This document shows positions 59,963-64,000 of a stretch of 64,000 bases of DNA, in pieces. How positions within the stretch are numbered: position 1 is the stretch's first letter; every line of letters starts with the position of its first letter. The translations under genes and the position numbers were made by a program. The DNA is from an uncultured Acidimicrobiales bacterium (GTDB taxonomy: Bacteria; Actinomycetota; Acidimicrobiia; Acidimicrobiales; CADCTF01): positions 1 to 64,000 of the forward strand of contig CADCTF010000063.1 of assembly GCA_902805655.1 (NCBI GenBank). The letters run 5' to 3'. The notes under the pieces were generated by a model, which saw only the letters and a program-made list of their open reading frames with translations, was not told where the DNA came from and ran no database searches.

Positions 59963-60577
59963 ATGGAAGCGCTGGAGCTGGTGGGCTATCGCCGGGCCGT
60001 TGCCGACATGTACCGCCGAGTCAGGGACGAACCCGACGACGACCCCGAGGCCACCTGGCTGCGTTGGCGAGGGGAGCGCGACGACCTGTTGGCCCATCAC
60101 CCGCAGTCCCCCGTGCCGCCTGCCGCCCGAGCCCGGTTCACCGGCATGGCGTTCCACCCCTACGACCACCGGTGGCGCCTCGACGTCGAGGTCGAAGCCG
60201 TCGACCGCTCAGAGGACGGTGACGGCGAGTGGCAAGCAGTCGGCCGCGTCCGCCTCGACGGCCCCGGCGGCGGCGAACGCCTGGCCCTGCTGTGGCTCAC
60301 CACCTACGGCGGCGGGGTGTTCCTACCGTTCCGGGACGCGACCAACGGCGTCTCCACCTATGGCGGCGGGCGCTATCTCCTCGACACGGTGAAGGGCGCG
60401 GACCTCGGCCTGCCGCAGGGCGGGGCCGGGGGCAACCGGCTCATCGTCGACGCCAACTACGCCTATCACCCGAGCTGCGCCCACGACCCCCGCTGGTCGT
60501 GCCCGTTGGCTCCCCCGGAGAACCGCCTCGACATCCCCGTCGAGGCCGGTGAGCTGCTTCCCGACCACGCCGGCTGA
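59963..60577 (+). CDS. DUF1684-family protein
   Basis: 204 residues, cytosolic. Matches DUF1684 by its order of conserved pieces: LLAHHPQSPVPPAARARFTG, the FLPFRDATNGVSTYGGGRYL block, DANYAYHPSCAHDP and CPLAPPENRLDIPVEAGE. Function of the family is unknown; the paired Cys and His of the C-terminal part could bind metal. Starts ATG 59963, 39 bases after the methyltransferase. Confidence 0.88.
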   Translation: MEALELVGYRRAVADMYRRVRDEPDDDPEATWLRWRGERDDLLAHHPQSPVPPAARARFTGMAFHPYDHRWRLDVEVEAVDRSEDGDGEWQAVGRVRLDGPGGGERLALLWLTTYGGGVFLPFRDATNGVSTYGGGRYLLDTVKGADLGLPQGGAGGNRLIVDANYAYHPSCAHDPRWSCPLAPPENRLDIPVEAGELLPDHAG

Positions 60578-60595
60578 AGGCGGCCGGCGGCACCG

Positions 60596-60946
60596 TCAGC
60601 GCCGGTTGGTACCGCCGTCGTCCCGGAGACCGTCGTTGTCCCGGTCGGGGTCCAGCTCGTCGGCCCGGCCGCCCAGCTCGGTCGCCTTGGCCTGCATGCT
60701 CCGTGCCTCCAGCTGCTCCTTCTCGGCCACGAGCTGCTCCTGCTTCGCTCGCGCCGCGCGCTCCTGGGCCTGAGCTGCCTTCTGCTCAGCCTCCAGTCCG
60801 GCGTGCGTGGCCTGCTCGCGGTGCTCGGCCGCTTCGATCCTGCGGCTCTCGAGCTTCTTGGCCGAGGACTTCTTGGAGGCCAGCACGGCCGCCACGACGG
60901 CGATGAGGAGCACGATGACGATGAGTGCGACTACCCAGGGTTCCAT
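60596..60946 (-). CDS. Membrane-anchored coiled-coil protein
   Basis: 116 residues: one N-terminal helix (WVVALIVIVLLIAVVAAVLA), then a Lys/Glu/Ala-rich coiled coil (about 28-92) and an acidic tail DPDRDNDGLRDDGG resembling a single Ca-binding EF-loop or thrombospondin type 3-like motif. No enzyme motif. Convergent with the DUF1684 gene. Possibly a scaffold; unknown. Confidence 0.72.
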   Translation of the reverse strand: MEPWVVALIVIVLLIAVVAAVLASKKSSAKKLESRRIEAAEHREQATHAGLEAEQKAAQAQERAARAKQEQLVAEKEQLEARSMQAKATELGGRADELDPDRDNDGLRDDGGTNRR

Positions 60947-61048
60947 GCCGGCCTGTGTTCCCTCAGGGTGGAGACTCCATCCCTGGGGCCCTTTCGGAGC
61001 CCCGCACCATGCCGATGGGCTCGCAACATCGACGGCTAAGTTCTCGCC

Positions 61049-61768
61049 GTGCTGTCACCCGACGTCCTGCGCCGCCTGAAGACGTTCACCCGTGAGCGGG
61101 GACCCGTCGAGGTGGCCCGGTCGAGCGGTGCCTGGGGCGTGCAGTGGGCGATCGGCCGGGCGCGCGCCGGGCGGCCACCGACGAAGACCTTCCGCTTCGA
61201 CGGTGAGAACGTCCCCTACGCCCATGAGGTCTACGGCTACACGTGGATGAACGAGCGGACGGTCGAGGTCTCCTTGGGCCGTGAGGTGATGCGCCGGCAC
61301 GCGGGCGCACGGGTCCTGGAGATCGGCAACGTCCTCGCCCACTACGGCCCGGTGGAGCACACGGTGGTCGACAAGTACGAGCGCGCGCCGGGGGTGCTCA
61401 ACATCGACGTCGTCGATCTCGACCTGCCCGAGCGCTTCGACCTCATCGTCAGCATCTCGACGCTCGAGCACGTCGGCCTCGACGAGGCGGTGAAGGATCC
61501 CGACAAGCCGGGCCGGGCGATCCAGCGACTTCGGGGCCTGCTGGCGCCCGGTGGGCTGCTGTGGGTGACGCTTCCGCTCGGCTACAACCCTGCGATCGAC
61601 GAGGGCCTGCGCACCGGCGCCTTCGGCTTCAACCGCCAGCTCGCCTTGGTGCGGGAGCCGCGCCGCAACGTCTGGCGCGAGGTGCCGCCGGAAGAGGCGT
61701 GGGGCACGGAGTACGACCGGCTGCTCTACGCCGCGCACGGCCTGGTGGTGGCCGAGCTCCAGACCTGA
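61049..61768 (+). CDS. Class I SAM-dependent methyltransferase-like protein
   Basis: 239 residues from GTG 61049. SAM-site remnant VLEIGNVLAHYG, acidic VVDKYERA, then FDLIVSISTLEHVGLDEAV and GLLAPGGLLWVTLPLG. This variant (with the GNVLAHYG form of motif I) is typical of methyltransferases in sugar/nucleotide clusters. Stops 2 bases before the end of the convergent cupin gene. Substrate unknown. Confidence 0.85.
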   Translation: MLSPDVLRRLKTFTRERGPVEVARSSGAWGVQWAIGRARAGRPPTKTFRFDGENVPYAHEVYGYTWMNERTVEVSLGREVMRRHAGARVLEIGNVLAHYGPVEHTVVDKYERAPGVLNIDVVDLDLPERFDLIVSISTLEHVGLDEAVKDPDKPGRAIQRLRGLLAPGGLLWVTLPLGYNPAIDEGLRTGAFGFNRQLALVREPRRNVWREVPPEEAWGTEYDRLLYAAHGLVVAELQT

Positions 61769-61770
61769 GC

Positions 61771-62208
61771 TCAAGCCGGAGCCCACAGGCTCGGCAGGTT
61801 GACCACGATGGCCTCCTGCGAGCTGCGCGAGATGACCAAGACCGCGGTCTCGCCCGGCCACGGGTTCTCCTCACGGTGCGGAGCGTAGGGAGGGACGAAG
61901 ACGAAGTCACCGGGGCCGGCATCGATGCGGACCTCTTCCGCACCGTCGGCGAACACGAACCGCGGGCGGCCGGACACGACGTAGATGGCGGTCTCGGCCT
62001 CGCCGTGGTGGTGATCGCCCGATGCCGTCTCCGGGGCCACGTGGGTCTCCCCCATCCAGAGCCGCTCGGCACCGACAGTCGCCTGAGAGATGGCTTCCAG
62101 GCGGCGCATCCCGGGCGTCTGCGCCGTGTCGGCACTGAGAGACCCGGCGCGCACGTGGCGCAGCGGGCGGTGCCAGGGGTCGCCGTCGCGGCGGTCGTCA
62201 GCGGTCAC
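61771..62208 (-). CDS. Cupin-domain protein coupled to acyl-CoA dehydrogenase
   Basis: 145 residues from GTG 62208, whose GTGA overlaps the dehydrogenase stop. The cupin core has METHV, the metal motif DHHHGEAETAIYVVSGR, then GPGDFVFVPPYAPHREEN. Likely cytosolic metal-binding cupin, perhaps an oxygenase or a binding protein for the same pathway as the dehydrogenase; the reaction is not clear. Confidence 0.85.
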   Translation of the reverse strand: MTADDRRDGDPWHRPLRHVRAGSLSADTAQTPGMRRLEAISQATVGAERLWMGETHVAPETASGDHHHGEAETAIYVVSGRPRFVFADGAEEVRIDAGPGDFVFVPPYAPHREENPWPGETAVLVISRSSQEAIVVNLPSLWAPA

Positions 62209-63389
62209 TGTCGCCTCTCTGCGGGTTCGGGGACGCGAGCCGACGCCCATGTGCGGCCCACCTCGACGTCGATGTCGTGCGGCAGCCCGAGCACGCGCTC
62301 ACCGATGATGTTGCGCTGCACCTCGCTGGTGCCGCCACCGATCTCCAGAGCCGAGGAGAAGAGGAAGCCGTGGTGCCAGGGGCCCGCCTCGGCGCCGAGC
62401 GGCCCGGTGCCGGCCAGCATGCCCGCCGGTCCCGCCAGGTCCTTGGCCAGGTTCATGATCGTGCGGCCGTGGCGGTCGGCGAGGGCCTTCCGCACAGAGG
62501 CCTCGGCGCCCGGCGGCTCGCCCCGAACGGCGGCCGTGACCGTGCGCAGGCGGATGAGCCGGAGGATGTCAGCCTCGATGTAGAGCTGGGCCAGGCGCTG
62601 ACGCAGCACCGCATCTCGCGTGCCGCCCTGCCGCCTCACCACGTCGAGCAGGTCGAAGGCACTCGGCCCGCCGCCCCACAGCGCGCCTCCCCCCGACAGC
62701 GAGATGCGCTCGTTGCCGAGCGTCACCTTGGCGAGGGTCCACCCCCGGTTCTCCTCACCCACGAGGTGGTCGGCGGGGATGCGCACGTCGTCGAAGAAGA
62801 CCTCGTTGAAGAGGTGCTGCCCGGTCATGTCGACCAGCGGGCGGACGGTGATGCCGGGGAGGTCCATCGGACAGACGAAGTAGGAGACTCCTTGGTGCTT
62901 CGGCTGGTCTGGGTCGGTGCGGGCCAGGAGGATGCCGTACCTGGCCCGATGGGCACCGGACGTCCAGATCTTGGAACCGGTGACGACGTACTCGTCGCCG
63001 TCGCGCACCGCCCGGGTGGCGAGCCGGGCCAGGTCGGAGCCGGCGTCCGGCTCACTGAAGAGCTGACACCACACCTCGCCTTCGAGGATGGGCCAGAGGT
63101 GGCGGCGCTTCTGCTCCGGCGTGCCCGCGTGCAGCAGCGTCGGGCCGGCCCAGCCGATGGCGATGCCGCCGCTCGGCCGCTTCACTCCGGCTCGGGCCAG
63201 CTCGTCGTCGAGGAGGATCTGGTGCACCGGGTCGGCGTCGAGCCCCCAGGGAGCGGGCCAGTGGGGCGCCACGTAGCCGGCGCGGGCCAAGTCGCGGGGC
63301 GAGGGGTGGGGATGCGCCTGCAGCCAGGCGCGGACCTCGAGGCGGCGGGGGTCGTCCTCGTCCGGCAGGTCGAAGTCCACTGCCCGCAT
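62205..63389 (-). CDS. Acyl-CoA dehydrogenase
   Basis: 394 residues from ATG 63389, FAD-dependent. Motifs: QLFSEPDAGSDLARLATRAV, VVTGSKIWTSGAHRARYGI, NEVFFDDVRIPADHLVGEEN (each in part), SLSGGGALWGGG and the C-terminal EIGGGTSEVQRNIIGERVLG. The usual EGT glutamate is Gly here, so the base must come from another position, as in several actinobacterial acyl-CoA dehydrogenase subgroups. Coupled to the downstream cupin. It is not the partner of the pair at 36212-38496. Confidence 0.92.
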   Translation of the reverse strand: MRAVDFDLPDEDDPRRLEVRAWLQAHPHPSPRDLARAGYVAPHWPAPWGLDADPVHQILLDDELARAGVKRPSGGIAIGWAGPTLLHAGTPEQKRRHLWPILEGEVWCQLFSEPDAGSDLARLATRAVRDGDEYVVTGSKIWTSGAHRARYGILLARTDPDQPKHQGVSYFVCPMDLPGITVRPLVDMTGQHLFNEVFFDDVRIPADHLVGEENRGWTLAKVTLGNERISLSGGGALWGGGPSAFDLLDVVRRQGGTRDAVLRQRLAQLYIEADILRLIRLRTVTAAVRGEPPGAEASVRKALADRHGRTIMNLAKDLAGPAGMLAGTGPLGAEAGPWHHGFLFSSALEIGGGTSEVQRNIIGERVLGLPHDIDVEVGRTWASARVPEPAERRQ

Positions 63390-63456
63390 GCTACGGAGAC
63401 TGGTGTCCCCGCGCCGGTGCATCCGGCTGTGTGGCGGCTCGTTACTGTCTGCCCCC

Positions 63457-64000
63457 GTGCTCGCCGTCCGTTGCATCTCGCAGTCCGACTCCGACCCGCT
63501 GAACGGCCTCCAGATCGCCGAGTGTGCGGACCCCGTCGTGCCCGATGGGTGGGTGCGCGTGCAGGTGCGGGCGGCGGCCCTGAACCACCACGACCTCTGG
63601 TCCCTCCGGGGCGTCGGCCTCGATGCCTCCCGCCTGCCCATGACGCTGGGATGCGACGGCGCCGGCGTGCTGGACGACGGCTCGGAGGTGCTCGTGCATG
63701 CCGTGATCGGCGACCCCGCCGCCGGGAACGGCGACGAGACGCTCGACCCCAAGCGCAACATGCTGTCCGAGCTGCACGACGGCACCCTGGCCGACCAGAT
63801 CGTCGTGCCGGCACGCAACGTGGTGCCCAAGCCGGCGGCGTTGTCCTGGGAGGAGGCCGCCTGCCTGCCCACCGCGTGGCTCACGGCGTACCGGATGCTG
63901 ACGACACGCTCGGGCCTGTCGGGGCCCGGCAACGTGCTGGTGCAAGGGGTGAGCGGCGGGGTGGCGACGGCGGCGATCGCCCTGGCCAAGGCGCTGGGCC
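63457..64000 (+). CDS. MDR-family zinc-type alcohol dehydrogenase/quinone oxidoreductase, cut by window edge
   Basis: First 181 residues of a medium-chain dehydrogenase/reductase from GTG 63457. Visible parts are the substrate-domain motif AAALNHHDLWSLRG, GCDGAGVLDDG, the DGTLADQIVVPARN strand, LPTAWLTAYRML and the beginning of the nucleotide-binding VLVQGVSGGVATAAI. Usual length is about 330, so the rest lies beyond the window. Divergent from the acyl-CoA dehydrogenase, with 67 bases between. Confidence 0.9.
   Translation, partial: MLAVRCISQSDSDPLNGLQIAECADPVVPDGWVRVQVRAAALNHHDLWSLRGVGLDASRLPMTLGCDGAGVLDDGSEVLVHAVIGDPAAGNGDETLDPKRNMLSELHDGTLADQIVVPARNVVPKPAALSWEEAACLPTAWLTAYRMLTTRSGLSGPGNVLVQGVSGGVATAAIALAKALG

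Overview
This window is very GC-rich (GC-biased third codon positions throughout) and gene-dense, with about 60 protein genes, many ATGA/GTGA/TTGA stop-start overlaps and frequent GTG/TTG starts. ANTAR-domain regulators, an SCO6745-family protein, a 3Fe-4S ferredoxin/P450 pair, a K+-independent H+-pyrophosphatase and paired acyl-CoA dehydrogenases point to an actinobacterium. Acidimicrobiia (Iamia/Ilumatobacter-like) is my best guess, but that is inference. I saw no rRNA, tRNA, CRISPR array, insertion sequence or prophage gene.

Layout. 1-1581: membrane pyrophosphatase, cut by the window edge. 1800-7920: histidine kinase, response regulator, DUF4097 protein, ABC ATPase and FtsX-type permease in one direction, an envelope-sensing/ABC module. 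7980-10053: TrkA/TrkH potassium uptake. 10072-11487: cytochrome P450 with its ferredoxin. 11593-14247: cupin, MmcQ/YjbR protein behind a 40-residue membrane microprotein, SCO6745-family protein, nitroreductase. 14277-17845: signalling patch with two GAF-ANTAR proteins, a wrecked GAF-GGDEF-EAL gene and a STAS-ANTAR protein. 17868-24478: glycerophosphodiesterase, GH15 hydrolase, pore-less channel-like protein, delta-60 repeat lipoprotein, GT-C-like membrane protein. 24489-28824: ferric iron ABC transporter (permease, binding protein, ATPase) interrupted by a divergent cupredoxin-like lipoprotein. 29179-30066: class I aldolase.

30627-36038 is a five-gene, tightly coupled operon: an anchored extracellular protein, two polytopic membrane proteins, a secreted polymorphic toxin (signal peptide, PT-TG-like pre-toxin region, Pro/Gly linker, CdiA-CT-type tRNase-like C-terminus) and a candidate immunity protein. 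36212-41673 is an acyl-CoA catabolic block: two acyl-CoA dehydrogenases, an enoyl-CoA hydratase with an in-frame amber codon, a CaiB-type CoA transferase and an ACAD10/11-type phosphotransferase. 41689-44663 holds a RecQ helicase fused to a phosphoribosyltransferase-like domain and an alpha/beta hydrolase. 44721-46910 is a tyrosinase with its PpoB2-type membrane partner.

47013-59099 is the most unusual part: a cytosolic hydrolase island with a trypsin-like protease, two ComEC-like metallo-beta-lactamase-fold proteins, an HExxH gluzincin, a patatin/cPLA2-like lipase with inserted membrane helices, a CHAT (caspase-fold) protein, and an MvdC/MvdD-like ATP-grasp ligase directly downstream of a second trypsin-like protein whose C-terminal tail carries Thr/Asp-rich 23-residue repeats. 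That last pair suggests a graspetide-like (omega-ester/amide) modification of a protease tail. The other genes resemble effectors of bacterial conflict systems, but no NTPase sensor is present. 59222-64000 returns to ordinary metabolism: two methyltransferases, a DUF1684 protein, cupin, acyl-CoA dehydrogenase and a truncated MDR oxidoreductase.
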